DNA of 64,000 bases from Fasciolopsis buskii (GCA_008360955.1 LUCM01005996.1:35771-99770); one strand, 5' to 3'. Shown: positions 22,901 through 36,200, counted from the first letter of the stretch. Notes: generated from the letters alone by a model not told the origin. Numbers and translations: made by a program.

Positions 22901-25889
22901 CTGTTATCACAGGAGAAGGACGAATTTATAAAGAACGTTGTTATATTGGCTTCAGTGGTTTTGTTAGTTAAAAATTATCAAGAAATTATGTTAAAATGAG
23001 ACTGAATGTACTGACTCAGCTCCTGATATGCTGCTTTTCGAATTTTGACAGTTAGCCTTGTCTAGTGGTCTTTAGGTGCTTTGTAATTAGGGTTATCGGT
23101 TTGCATGGAGTTGATACCAAAACTACAAAGGTTATTTCTGATGCCTCATCCGGCAACGCAGATCTCATGATAAATAAGTTGAATACTGACTATCTGTCAA
23201 GATCCGGTCAATTTGTGAGCATGCGGTCAAAGCTTCAACGACTATCTCCTGCTTTAGCTCTCGGGGAAGATTGGAATCTCCCCGGATTTTATTATACAGT
23301 CGGAGTGTTTGCCAAGAACTTGAACAGGCGAACAACTAAAGGACGAATGGGGACAACAACCCATCAGTCAACGTTTTGACCCTATCCGATGCGTACATGA
23401 GCTTTGATATTAATGAATAAACGAGACGCATCAACATAATTGAGGCCAAACTTGGTGGACTGAAATTTGAGGTGGACTGTCTAGAAACAGTGGCGAGTGA
23501 CACACATTTTGGTTTTGCTGCCTACTGTTTTCCTAACCAAACGAAATAAATGAGCCAAAACATTCGAGGTTCATGCACTGATGATCTGCTCGTTTAGATA
23601 TGTCAAAATTATGGGATGGGGGATGTCAACATTTAAATAACCAAACTGCCATATTCTGCCCAAGTTCAACTACACGGTGACAGGTAAATACCTGATCACG
23701 TCCCCCCCCACCTAATAGCTGAGTGAATGAGATTGAGGTAAAGCCGTTCAGTGGAGTCATATTTTTTGTTCATCCTTTGGCACATCCACTGAAAACTTGG
23801 AAATGTAATTTGCTGTTTATTATTCATTTCAATTTGAAATCAGTACAAGTATGTACATACGTTAGAAATTTAATCAAAAAGAACGTCACACTCATCACTA
23901 CATCTCACTATGGGGAATAAACAGTGGTGGTTGAAGGTTGCCCAGAAATTCAGCTGAGATGCTCTCCCAATGTGTGCATGTATGTGCCAAATGTAGGAAT
24001 CTGAAATTCCGGTCTACGTCAAGACTAGATAGCATAGGGAGAAAAGTGGAGCGCGCCAAAGCTTAGGAGCGGAATTTTCGGCAAGTAATTTTAATGGCAG
24101 ATGAGCGGGATCTTAACGTATCTTGTAAAGTAACTTTGATTACAAGGGTAGATATTGATCGAACGGTTTAAGGGAAAAACCGTTTAGTGGTGCGGCGGAA
24201 GCTAGACCAAAGATTCTTGGTCCCCAGTGAAGGGTTTAGGAATCTTTCGTTAAGAAACGAGAAAAATGCCGTGAAAAATTAGACCCGAGTAAAAAATTAC
24301 ACCGATAAACGAAGCGAAGGATATGACTAGGCCGTAATCTGAACTGCCCCAAATTTCTTACCTGAAATGCTAGCCCTCGCACTCTCTTCTGTCAGTTGAA
24401 AATGTAATATGACTAACTCAAACAAATGTCATCAGTAAGTTCTAAATATTCAACTCGTCTATATCTCTTGGTGGCCTGTGTTCATAAACGGGTGGCAAAC
24501 AAAATGGGAAAAAGTCAGCATATGATTGGGAGACTATTGCATAAAATGAGATTAAGGCTAGCTTGGACCGAAAAATCAACTCGGATGCACGACAGCAGTA
24601 AAGAAGCAGAACTCCTTAGTCTCTGAAGTGGCCCAACCAACGCTATAAGTTACAGGTGAAACTAGTCGAAAAATCAAAAGTTGTGTCTGGAAAGCAAGAA
24701 AATTGGACGAATAGATCTCATTGAAGTACTCCTGAACAGATGATTTCCCGCAAGATTGAAGGCATTGAGTTTCATCGGCATGATATTCTGCTGACTGTTT
24801 TATTGGAGGTTTGAAAAAGGCATAAATCTTTCTGCTTTGTGAAGTAGGAAACACTATTTTATAATCGGAGATATGCTTAATTTCGTTATAATTCAGCCCT
24901 ACGGTGGGAAAACTTTGGATGTTAGGGCGTAATCACGGTCGGTTTTGTCCAGTGAATCTTCATATTTAACTTCATATCCACCACGCACTTGCCAGGTCAC
25001 CTCCAAGTACCGTTTTACTGTAAACTCTGTTCCTCGTGCGTTAATCAAACTAGGTAGTCTAAAACATTCAGGTTAAGCCTTGGTTGCAGAATTATGGGTG
25101 TGAACTTCATGGCAGATTGTGTGAAGCAAAGTCAGATGTTTCGAACATGAAGTGGCTATTCGTACAAAAAATGTGAAGACAAATGTCCTTTGATAAAAGG
25201 ATGCGCTAGAAAAATCCACTCTCTTGAGTGAGTGGCTATTCTGAATGGAATCGATGATCTTCGAAGTCAGAAATTTTCTCGGTCCGTTGGAGAACGAAGC
25301 CAGTTAAATTTTCCGGTCGTGACAAGACAGAACGGATAGAATGACGAACAAATATCGTAGGAAAGCAAATTAATCCAGTTTGTTGATTTGGTGAGAAAAC
25401 AGAGTTTTGGGGCAGTTATTCGGAAGTTGTTCATTCCTTGAGTTAATCCTACCCGAAAACGGTTGATTAATAATATGTGTAGGTGTGGAGAACACCCTTA
25501 AAAGCACGAGGCTATATTCAAGGTTATTGTTCCTCGTCTGATATCTGCACGAAGTGGTACCACACTTGTGTCTCAATTGACGCTATTAATACCACTTATT
25601 AGATAACTACTACCATTGTTGCTAATATCACTACCCAAACTGCGAGTAGAATTCACCCAGCATAAAAGAAGAATAAGTAACATAACCTTGGAACCAAAAA
25701 CTGAAGGGGTCAATAATCACGCATAAAGAGCCAATTCATTATGGCAGCTAAACTTGCATGCAATATTCGTCGGATTTGCAACCGGATGCGTGAGGCAAAC
25801 GTAATATCGTGAGTTAGTAACAACCAGACGCTTGCGATACAGGCTCAATATTTTAAATTACATTTAATTAATGATGAAAGGGTTACATG
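19916..25889. other. Gene-poor stretch
   Basis: Protein-like frames were inspected at 20168-20600 (minus), 22793-22999 and 23065-23379 (plus). None has a convincing pair of splice sites with matching phase or a recognisable family. No retroelement motif was read. The stretch may be intergenic or part of large introns. Confidence 0.4.
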
Positions 25890-26041
25890 AAATAATTCAC
25901 CATGTGATATCATCGCTCAACTCACCATAAAGAAACCATGGAAGCACTGTACAGCTGTTCGATCCTTGTTAGGAATCATGAGCAGTGCATATCCACCACG
26001 CCCGAACTGGGATGCGAACCCGAACAAGGACGAACGGACGA
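25890..26041 (-). repeat. Partial tRNA-derived SINE copy, next to assembly gap
   Basis: This minus-strand copy has the same sequence as 26044 onward but ends at GACGAACGGACGAG just before the single N at 26043, so its tRNA-like head is missing. It differs from the neighbouring copy at eight places, six of which are G/C exchanges, an unusual spectrum for natural divergence. Confidence 0.75.
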
Positions 26042-26043
26042 GN

Positions 26044-26428
26044 AAATAATTCACCATGTGATATGATCGCCCAACTGACGATAAAGAAAGCATGGAAGCA
26101 CTGTACAGCTGTTTCATCGTTGTTAGGAATCATGAGCAGTGCATATCCACCACGCCCGAACTGGGATGCGAACCCGAACAAGGACGAACGGACGATTGTG
26201 AGTCGAACGCCTTAGCCATTACGCTACCGTGGAGAGCCTGCCCGGTAGCGTAATGGCTAAGGCGTTCGACTCACAATCGTCCGTTCGTCCTTGTTCGGGT
26301 TCGCATCCCAGTTCGGGCGTGGTGGATATGCACTGCTCATGATTCCTAACAACGATGAAACAGCTGTACAGTGCTTCCATGCTTTCTTTATCGTCAGTTG
26401 GGCGATCATATCACATGGTGAATTATTT
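26044..26428. repeat. Perfect inverted repeat of two SINE copies (185-bp arms, 15-bp spacer)
   Basis: The left arm 26044-26228 (SINE on minus) and right arm 26244-26428 (SINE on plus) are exact reverse complements, separated by 15 bases. In the right arm a Pol III box A (TAGCGTAATGGC, 26246-26257) and box B (GGTTCGCATCC, 26298-26308) sit 40 bases apart. The loop CTCACAA between CGA and TCG suggests a tRNA-Val(CAC)-like origin. About 120 bases of unrelated body follow. Perfect identity beside an N suggests either a very recent foldback insertion or an assembly artefact. Confidence 0.9.
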
Positions 26429-27159
26429 CATGAAAATATTCAATCTCCTACTACTAAAATGGATGAAAGGGTTAGTCGGCAAAACGTACTAGAACGTCAT
26501 AGGTCGATCGTAGCGTTCATCATTGTAAGCAGTTGCCTTTGTGGTATTGTATTCTATTCTTCAACTCCAGCGATATCTGCAAAAAATGTCCGCCTATGCA
26601 AGCCATTATTAAAATATTAGGTTATATCGACTTCAGAGAATCAGGAGATGCCGGTCTCAATTTTATTCAAGAAACTATGGTTGGTTAACCTGCAATAGGC
26701 AGTCCATATCAGGGCCGGATAATCCCCAAATCGTGTTAAAAGCGTAACAGAGTATGGTCAACTCAATTTTACGATATTTAACAGCGACTTATCTGACGGC
26801 CATAGTTCTTATTAGGCAGAGAACTTACACCACTTCGAGGCGATCATTTCATCAGTGCTCTGATTTTGCAGACCAACAACCTCAATAGAGTGACCATTAG
26901 AAAGACTAATTCGTGCCCTCGGCTGGTTTCTTCTCGTATTATTGCTTGTCGTAATTCCGTCTTAATTCTGTAACTTAGCATGATTTCCAGTTAATCTTCA
27001 ACTGTTTCGACGTGGTACACGAAGCCAGATGCTGTGTAGACATCCGTTTGCGCATTATGGATCCAAAGGTCATAGCCACGGGCCGGAATCCAGACTGCGA
27101 TCCCCGGCCAGTGGAAAAGATGATATGTTCCCCGGGGTGCCAGTCATCGACCGACGAGG
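26429..27159. other. No recognisable gene
   Basis: Sequence after the palindrome. A plus-strand frame enters it from the SINE and ends at 26620; this is translation of repeat plus flank and is not called. Confidence 0.4.
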
Positions 27160-27345
27160 CTAATCAAGTGCCGAAAACCAGAGTAGTTGCTGTGTCTTTA
27201 GAATTATGGTTCGTGCAACACTGGATGGTCGCTTACATGATTTGCATCCGAGACCCGTGTCTACAGTAGCTCGGAGGTAAAGCATATGCATAGCAAGCGG
27301 AAGGTCGCCGTTTCGATTCCAATCAATGGGGCTTAAGTGGATTCC
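27160..27345 (+). repeat. Dispersed repeat with tRNA-Ala-like segment
   Basis: Bases 27267-27320 contain a good box A (TAGCTCGGAGGTAAAGC), an anticodon-loop-like ATAGCAA within a partial stem (AGC, alanine) and box B (GTTTCGATTCC). The acceptor stem cannot be closed, so it is a degenerate tRNA-derived element. The whole block is about 65-70 percent similar by eye, in inverted orientation, to 52960-53130, which confirms that it is a dispersed repeat. The shared body lies upstream of the tRNA-like part, which is unusual for a SINE. Confidence 0.6.
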
Positions 27346-28507
27346 CCGTTCTACAATTCCACTTAAAAAGAAAAATTTGTGAGAGAACTGCTTCCGAACA
27401 TTCTTAACTGAGGACTTTTTGCCTAACCTCCACCTTTTATCTGCTTGCACGTTTGTAGTATTGGTTTTGTATTAGTTACACTTATCTAGCTTTACTTTTG
27501 CTTTTGACTAAGATATAAATTTCATAACTTCTAGAAGTTTATCATACAAAGCAACTCGAAAATGATTAAAAATTTCCCAAGACATCTATGTCCTCACCAA
27601 ATTTTGTTAACAAAGATCTGTGCTGCAGTTTACGATTCGTATTCAGGAATTTGTTTAGCGTACACTTTAAGTTCACAGAGCTAACTGGTTCTCCAGTCAA
27701 TGAGGACACAGACCTTATTGTATCTTTTTGCCTTAAAGCTCGTAACTGCCTAACTTGATATAATCAGTGATACATTACAATAACCCCATTTTTAAGCCAG
27801 AAAGCGATATCTTCCCTATTATTACTTCTTAAGTCTGATTTATTTCATTCAGGATTCCAAAGTGCTACTTAGTAGAAGGAGAAAAGTGGGCAACAGAGGG
27901 CGGCTTAACTGGTGCAAAGAAGTACGACAAGGTGAAGTGATTCCGAGGATGTACCTGTTGTTGGAGATGACCAACGTGCCCATCTGTTTGGGTTGAGGAT
28001 CTTTGACCACTGAAGGAATTCATCTCTAAAAAGAAAAAAAACTGGGCAATGTTTGGTTTATCCAAGAATATCTGTGTTGTTCCAAGCTGTTGTTATGTAC
28101 TCAAAAGAAGAAGACAGCCTATAATTAGTTTAATCCACAAAGGATTATCATTTTGAACAATCAAAATCATTCTCATTTGGATATTAGGAAGGAAAGTTAT
28201 AGCCCCTTATCCTGTTTTTGAAGAACTTTTGCAGCGATAACATGTTCCGACCCTTGTGACCGAAGGGTACGGACGAATAAATCCAAACATCCCTTATTGC
28301 GTCATTGGGCGGAGTTCGTTTTAACTTCAACAGCAAGAATTAAATCAAAAGTGTTTCTTATTTGGGCCTATAGAGACTGGCCTCGAATGAATGGTTGTAT
28401 TAAGGCTTGTAAATAAATCGTTCAAGGTTTTACAAGCCTCCTGTCCTCGGTTCTGTAACAAGCAACCTATGACGTAACTGAGCTTGTCTTATTAGACCAC
28501 AAACAGT
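27346..28507. other. No recognisable gene
   Basis: AT-rich, with no coding or repeat signal recognised on either strand. Confidence 0.4.
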
Positions 28508-28610
28508 CACACACACACGTACACACACAAGTCCTATTTGGTTGGACTCAGAGGATGCGAACCCTGTATTTACTTATCACTACGCGGTAATCACTACCTA
28601 GGCGACAGCA
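28508..28610 (-). repeat. tRNA-derived SINE fragment with (CA)n tail
   Basis: On the minus strand a box-A-like GGTAGTGATTACCG (near 28590-28603) is followed by box B GGGTTCGCATCC (28552-28563), then by a GT-rich tail (CA on plus, 28508-28529). The head-then-simple-repeat order fits a SINE whose tail is the microsatellite. Confidence 0.5.
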
Positions 28611-29029
28611 GTGTGAGGTACCTACAGATTCAGAATGAGAACGTATAATTAATTTTTGTTTTGATAATATCGCCGTCAAAAGTTTAGCCTGTAAATCAGT
28701 ATGCCTTGTTTTCTCGTTTGTATTGGCAATGCATTTACCAAATGAAAAACCAGGTGATAAGAAACAGTTGTTTACTATGGAAAGGTCTGCTGTGTTAGTT
28801 GCATGCCCGAATTCACTCGGCGAACACCGTCTGCGTTCACCCATGAATCCTTCTGATCATCTGTTTCGGTTGGCCCATAAATCTAACAGATAAACTTTGG
28901 ATGCTACCACCGTCATTTTTCACTACATTTCTAAGGCCCCAGATGAATCGGAGACATCCCTACGTTATTACTTCCCTGGCTTTTCGTCTGTATTTGATTT
29001 TTCCCGTTGATCCCTCTTACTGCACTAGC

Positions 29030-29940
29030 TGAAAACTAGATTTTTCCAAGGTCTTACTAGCAAGGCTATCTCATTACTTTAAGAACAGAATCCAATGCAT
29101 ACTACTGTGAGGGAAACAGTCAGAACCGTCGGTTAACCGCTCAGGCGTCGTTCAGGGCGCTGTCCCTTTACATGTCTGTTCTCCACATACATCAGCGACT
29201 AACCAGCTGGTTCTTGCTTTCACTAGATAATTATCTCAATGGTGTTTTCGTTTACCAAGCTACTTCCGACAACTAAGAATTCTCTAACAGCATGTCATCT
29301 ATATGCTATTTTTCTGTGCAAAGCGGTTTCAGTCATAACATCTAAATATTTCTAATGCTTGTTCTTCATCTCACGGTCAGCCTTCTGAACCGCCGTCACA
29401 TAGATGCATTCACCAGGTTTGATTCCCTGAAGTATCTAAGGGTAGTTATTGATAAAACCTGAAATGGGATCCTCGCATTTCTATCTCTGCCAAAGATATT
29501 GAAGGGTTGCAATTTAGATCAAAATGTTTTGACACCACGAGGTAAAATAAGACAACGTACGATGTTTTTGTATGCCTATGTGCTTTTTAAGTCTTTTTTT
29601 ACTGCTGTCCTGTTATTTTTTCAAGTTTATTTTAGGAAGACCACCGAGGACTGTTACTTACTAGCCATGTCTTTTATACGGCCAAATGAATTGCTCATTA
29701 AAATGTTTGATTTACAATTACTCTGATGTGTGCTCAGAAGATGCGTTGAGATGCCATTTATTCAGTGCGTAGTGATCTCTCAAGTTGCTTTTCTCATATT
29801 TCTACACAACTCGCCCTTCGATCCATATTCTCAGAATCAGTATCTATTGGAGTTTCACTACCTGCTGCTAAACCAGTATCCTGACGAACCGGGATCGCGC
29901 TCCAACCGATTCCCTGGACAACCTCTTACAAGCTAAAACC
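29030..29940 (+). mobile_element. LINE family B reverse transcriptase remnant (copy B1)
   Basis: Near 29065-29150 the reading QGYLITLRTESN (in another frame YFKNRIQCILL) leads into SVNRSGVVQGAV, corresponding to the RT motif B of jockey/CR1-like LINEs (S.VPQGSV..P.LF). The thumb block SLKYLRVVIDKT, in the next frame LKWDPRISISAKDIEGL, occurs at about 29430-29520. The C-terminal stretch to about 29940 contains the weak serine/arginine-rich end typical of these proteins. Stops and frame changes are frequent, so the copy is dead. Confidence 0.6.
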
Positions 29941-30173
29941 ATTTACTTTACTAGTTCTCAATGTCGTTTTTCTCCCTTTTACGATGTATTGTTTTTTTTT
30001 CATTTTTGATTTTAACTGAAGTGCGATATGAATGGTCGCAGAATTTTTTGGAATAAGGTAGCGGGCAAGTTGTGAGCTGCCATAGTGGATTTAGTCATGC
30101 AAATGTTGATGCTGGCTGATACGCCTACTGAGCTTTGTGTTACGTTGGTTTTTCAGTTTCTGTACTTTTTCAG
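29941..30173. other. Intron-like sequence before the first candidate exon of gene 1
   Basis: Pyrimidine-rich, with poly(T) at about 29991-30001 and a strong polypyrimidine/AG acceptor ending at 30173. Confidence 0.35.
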
Positions 30174-30249
30174 GTCTGGCATGAAACCCCTTCGAAGATT
30201 TCTATCTGAGTGCATGTTGCAACATAACCAAAGCAATTCAACAGTGAAG
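30174..30249 (+). CDS. Candidate exon, gene 1
   Basis: The acceptor TGTACTTTTTCAG precedes a frame reading SGMKPLRRFLSECMLQHNQS. Possible donors are ACA/GTGAAG (after 30243) or AAG/GTGCAA (after 30249). Entry requires one carried base. The family is not recognised. Confidence 0.3.
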
Positions 30250-33200
30250 GTGCAATACAATCCAATGCAATAATCCCATGGTGTAGTCAATTACTGTAAC
30301 ATGGTGGTGCAGCAAAAAGCGCAGATTTTCCCCTGATAGAAGGGGCTATATTCCGAAACTTTCCACAGTGAAACTCTGCAGACAAGTATTGGGTTCATTC
30401 CAAAAGTTGCTTTCCGCATTTATCTGACATCTATACCACAGTCAAACAATGTGATGCAAATTTTTATCACCCTTATGTATGACAATCAATTCTGACAACA
30501 CGGAAAGTTCATAATATGTAACGTTTTCAGTGATGTTTTGTGTTGCCACAGTTAGATGCAAATCCCACAGTCGTAAATTCATGATTCAGCACTTTTGGGC
30601 GAGTACCACTGGGTTGTAAAATTTGATATCAGGAATTGTGGCGGGAGAGGGGGTGAGAATCTATATCGAAAAGATGCACCAGACATGGCAACAAAATCTA
30701 ATGCATGCCAATGAGACTGGGTATCGGAAAAGCGTTTGCAATCTCGGTGGGATTTGCAGAAAGCACTAGAATTCCAGGCATCCATACACTAATTTAGTTC
30801 CTGATTCTTCCTTAGTTATTAACACTATCAAAAGGAAAATTGTCTGTGCCTTTGTTATATTTAGACATGTTTTTGCTTTTAGGTGCAGCCATTGTTTAAG
30901 CACCAGTCGGTGACATATGCCCGTGATTATTCTTTCATTCATTCCCGCAAATTCCTGTCAGTTAAAGTAACGCAAAATTTCTGTTGGTCTTTATAATTAA
31001 AAGCTTGTGAATTTTTGGAGAATTCGGAAATTGTTAATCATCTCGGCCGTTGTTCGCCCGATTGAGAGAAAGACCAGGTCTGCCTAGATCTCAGAAGTGA
31101 TATTAGTAACAATAATAATAATAATCCTCTTGTCTCGCCTTAATCATTATACGACTAAACGTACAAAATTTCAGGAGAGAGGGTGTGCCCATTTATAAAC
31201 TGTCATAAGGGTAAGTGACGGATGGTGGGAAACCCCGAACTCCCGACTTTTACGTCCGAATGCTGTGAAGCTAACCGTCGGATCTTCATATCTGGTTGCA
31301 ACTGGTTGACACTACCGCTTAAATCCTGATCGGCTTTAGGGTTGACAAATATTTCGGTGGTAGACGACAACCCACTACTGCCCGGCTCGTTACCAGACCC
31401 GGCCTCATGAGATCTCATGTGGTTCCATTCCACTCCAATTTTCAGGGTCATGTTCCCCGTCCCCTTTTCCCTAGCGATGGTGGCGCTTGTCCTCTCCACT
31501 GCACCTGTTTTAACTATGTAGTAAAATAAGTCGGTCACTATGATCTTAGATGTGAAATGTTGGAGTGGTGGAAGGTGGTTTTATCAAAACCTTGACCTTG
31601 AAGTCGGCGCCAAAAAACGCTCAGTTCGAGCACTCAGTCTGCACATGCGCACATAAGTAATACTAATGCGCTGACGATTACAAAATGAATTAATTTTTGT
31701 GTTAACCTAATTATACTGTGGCTTTTATGACCTATCGGATTCCAAGAGGCCTAAGCAGCGAAACCAGTCTTTGTGAAGCACAACTGTAGTTTAGGCTTCG
31801 TCACTTGCCGACCTTCTCAGGTAGCCTACAGGAGGTACTAACAACATTATTCATCAAACTTTCTCCAGGTCACATGACCAAGTATTCCCATGATCACATA
31901 CAGTGAGTACGAGGATAAGAAGTTCGCTGTCACAATTCACATTTGCAAGGGCATAAGTGCACAGAGATACATCTTCCAGCAGTCAGCTAACTTGAACCGG
32001 TATCATGGATTCGTCTCCCTTCAAATTAATGTTTAAAAGATGATCTTCCTTGCGCGAATTATCAAATGACTATCAGTTTGTCTTGCAACCCTATTGCCGA
32101 ACACCACGTCACCGAAATGTGAGTAACGGATGGTTTACCGAGATGCTTCAATTCCCGAAGCTGAGATCGCTAGACGGAGTAGAAACGAAAACCCTTTGCC
32201 TATTTTTTGGATGCCGTAAACACCTGGCCATTACAATTCCGGTCATCGAAAGCGGACTGGAAAAATCAACAGACGATATGATGAAGACCAAACTTCATAC
32301 GACGGACCAACGCACCCAGGAACAGTCGTTGGGTTAGCTTTGAAGGCTAATGCCGAAGTCACTGGGGCTTTTATATTCAAAATGTTCCCACTTTAATGTA
32401 TATGTTTAACTATTATTCATGCTTCTGGTTTCTCACCATTTCATGTCTTCTTTTTTCTTAGATGAGAGCTAATGTGAGTAAGTAACTAACACCAGAGCAC
32501 CTTGGTGCAAGTGCAGTGGTTGTAAAAATTGGACTGAATTGGTTTGAACTTGAGGTTCACCGTAGAATGGGAAGAAACCTAACGGTCAGAATGCACGATA
32601 CCTTCTTGATTGTGTTTACAAATGCTGCACGCTGCTGGTTACAAACATTGAGCTTTGGCTCATTCGCTTTGTGTACATTGAGGATTAGGACTTGTCTGAC
32701 CGCCTTTTCGGAGGAGGGCTGGATCCGTGTCTGTTACAGAACAGCGTACCTGATGAAGACACTGAGAAATCCAAAATACCTTGAGATACCTTGAGAAGTA
32801 GACTGTTATGAGAAATCCCAACTATAACTGTACTTCATTCCACAACTCTTCCTTTCGCGACTTTGGTAAATCTTGCAGTCACGAGCCGATAAATTATTAA
32901 TAAACTTTGTCAAATAGTTTCTAAATATTTGTGGTTACTGAACATTGGAGGTATTAACCACATTAAAGTAAGTTAAACCAAATGAAACAGACAATTCAGG
33001 AACAATTGTGTGTTGCCGGATGTTGATAATGCGACTTGCCAAAAGCGTCATCCCTCGACGCTTATGATAAACTTCTTCGAACAACGATAACTTGTGCATG
33101 TAAACGATTTGCGAACCCCTTTTAACATGGGCAACAGGTATTACTTTGATACACCGTATTTACTTCACTAAGCAATCCACTATTGGATCATTGGGACTAG

Positions 33201-36200
33201 GAAGCCCAGCGTAAATCACTATCATTCTTCAGGCTATAATAACCAAGGTCGGCGAAAAATAATCTTCGCAACGATCGATCCTCTGACGGCTTCTTGCCTA
33301 CGGAGTTGGCGAATTAGCCATAGATTAAATTCCTTACCAATGATAAGATTCAATCCTAGTTCTTCGGGATTTCTTCCCAGACCTGCGTGGTCAGTCGCTT
33401 CCATTGGTATCACAGACACATTAAAGTCGAATGTGGCGAGTCAGATACACATTTTGCGAGTCGATCTACAGTTGGACAGTGTTGTCAAGTCAGAATTTTT
33501 AGGTCGGTGCAGTTCGAATGAAAACACATACGATTCATGTTAACCAACTCCAGGCAAATTTATTTTGCCGGAAAAATGTTAGCTCTTATTGGAAACATCC
33601 TTTGTCTTCAAAGGAAGTAAACACCCTGTTGAGTTAATTTTCGAGACCGGAAAAACCACTGTTTTCTGCACTGTTTCCCAAACGGATTACACGAATAGTT
33701 GAGTATGAAGACATCTAAATAAGGAGGCATAGTAAGCAGGATTGTACAATGCGGAAAATTAGCATTAGATTAAATTAAACAGACTCGGTATTTCGATTAC
33801 CTGTTTAGGTTTTTCACTTTTCCAATGCACTTGCCGAAATGTACCACATAAATTTAATCTTAACTCAGGCTTAGGTTGTTCAATACTTCTCAAAAACCAT
33901 GCAGTTATGCAATTATTGGGTTTTACAGTTGCATATGATGAGTTTGATTATTTACTGAATAACGCAACCGATAGAACTTCGGATATGCCGATTAGTTAGG
34001 CAGGGTCGAACACAAAACTGTTGCTAACGTAGTTACGTGAACCTTTACCGGTCTGAGACGAATTAGATTCCGGAGGTCGGCGGGCTGTTTAGTGTCCATA
34101 CAGAAACGGCTGACTCTGACTGACGAATGCAGACAGCACACGCATACACACACAGAATATGACCTTTTGCACCAAAGCGTGGGACAGTAGTGTGACAGCT
34201 GCACCAACACGACAGTGTCATATTCTAGTCAATCAGTTAGTTTCATGGTGTGCTTGAGAAAAAGGACCTGCGGAATGTTCACTGACAAGTAATCGACACT
34301 AATTTGCATTCCACCATTACCAAATATCTGTTGGTGTCAGTGTTGATTTGTCTGAAGAATCGATAATCGGCAGGGTAGTGATTCACAAATATCAACTACC
34401 GAAGACAGTGGCGCAGAAACGCCGTTTAAGCATTATCTTACACCACTTTCAACAGAATTGAAATAGCGGCGATCGGCAGTTGATCGTTGCGAAATGTAAA
34501 CACTCAGAAGTCCAAAGTTTGAACACCGCAGCTTCCCCTATTATTAGTGTCAAATTTTTTGAGGTCCCCGTACGCGAAGTAATGTACTTCGTTTTACTAT
34601 CAGCAGAGGAAATAAAAGAAATAATAGACGAAAAGATTTATGGTCTTTATTTCACCATCAAGAGTTTTTACTTAACCTCAAACCTCATTCGCAGAATGTG
34701 ATACATCATTGAATAAACACTAACAAGAAAACACACCGTCAATAGCGCGGCAACTGATGCGCTTTTCAGGCTCGTCAAATCAGACAAGATGCATGTGTCA
34801 AAGTTACTACGGTTATTTTGCCCGTGCTCAAGCCTCTAGACTGCCTCTGATCAGTGACTCGTCGATCGTCCAATTCCAAATGAGAAGTTTACGAATGAAA
34901 CCAATAACTTATACCACATAAAAGTGAAACCTTGGACAACTATCCCAGTTGTTATTGATCGCCTGGCGTACTGGACGAATGTGATTGGCTGAAGTACATA
35001 AAACGTGTCTGCGGTTGGTTGGTTGGCCCGCTGGTGTGATAGGAAAACAGTAATTTATGGACCATCAGTGAATAGGTGAACTGACGTATGATGGAGCGGC
35101 TGGATCATGGACACTTGGATCATGAATACAGTGGTGACAAGAACTTTCGGGTTTTCACTGGATGATGTCAACGGAGCGGTTGCTTGCGAACCGATTGAAT
35201 GCTGACCTGTAATTTATCTATGCATTTACAGTGATATTCTCACCTTTTAATAACAATGAATGAAGGGGGACTGTTGTAATCACATTTTCTGCCGTTAACA
35301 CCAGCGTACCAGTAATGTTTCACTAACCAATGTTTCCATTTTTATTTACCTATTATTGACCGCGCGGATCTAACTGGGTCATATAGATTTGTGATTGTCT
35401 TCCCTCTCCTGTTTTGTTCCCCAGCAAACAAAGGTGTTGCTACTGGCGTTCAGTTACCGGTTATTAAAACATCTATGGACCTGCAACAGGATTTGAGCCG
35501 AAAACCGTCGGTCCACAATGATTGTCAAATGTTCACTGTGGATTCACTGAAAACGTGATGAATCCTTTCGTTGCTGCATGTGTCCAACTGGACTCAGTAA
35601 GGCCGGCGTGATCAAGTGGGATAAGCTTTCTTCACCAAAAAGCCGGAGTTTCCAATCCCAGATTTGTCGGTCGCTCCGACTGGAGGTGGCAATTCGCTGT
35701 CGCTCGGTTCGTTACCATGCGCGACCTAAAGAGACCTCAGGTGGCTCTATACCATTCTGAGTTTCGGAGTCGTCTCCCATATAGTGGGCCCTAGTGGCTG
35801 TGGGACATGCCCCGTCCATCACACCCATGCGTAAAGCATCCCAGAAGCAAATGACAAAGCCTAAATGTATCCAGATCACCTACGATTGTGGTTTTTGGGA
35901 GGAATATCGATTATATTTCCACCATCAGAAAACTATGAGGTTCTTTTCAATGCTACTAATATTCTGAAAGTCCTGGGTATTTCCAATACGTCTGGACGTT
36001 GCGTGGCTTACCAAGTAGGATATTTAGGGGGAGGTTACATGCAAATGCCAAAAATGCAAGACCACATTGCTTCGATGCAATGAATAACGCAAGAGCAGAG
36101 CAATTATAGCCAGAAGAACAGGACTGACGGCCAGCCTAATGTGATGTCTGTTGAAAAACCCACAGGCCTGGAATCGGAAGACAGCAAGCCGACGACAAGC

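Noticed and set aside
27265..27345. Functional tRNA-Ala gene
   Set aside because: Boxes A and B are good, but the acceptor stem does not pair and the anticodon stem has a mismatch; similarity to 52960-53130 shows it is a repeat.
32465..32476. 12-base microexon between CTTCTTTTTTCTTAG and GTGAGTAAG
   Set aside because: Splice signals are excellent, but the only open phase does not match neighbouring candidate exons, and insertion would create a stop.
34130..34160. Regulatory CA tract
   Set aside because: Short imperfect CA repeat with no other signal.
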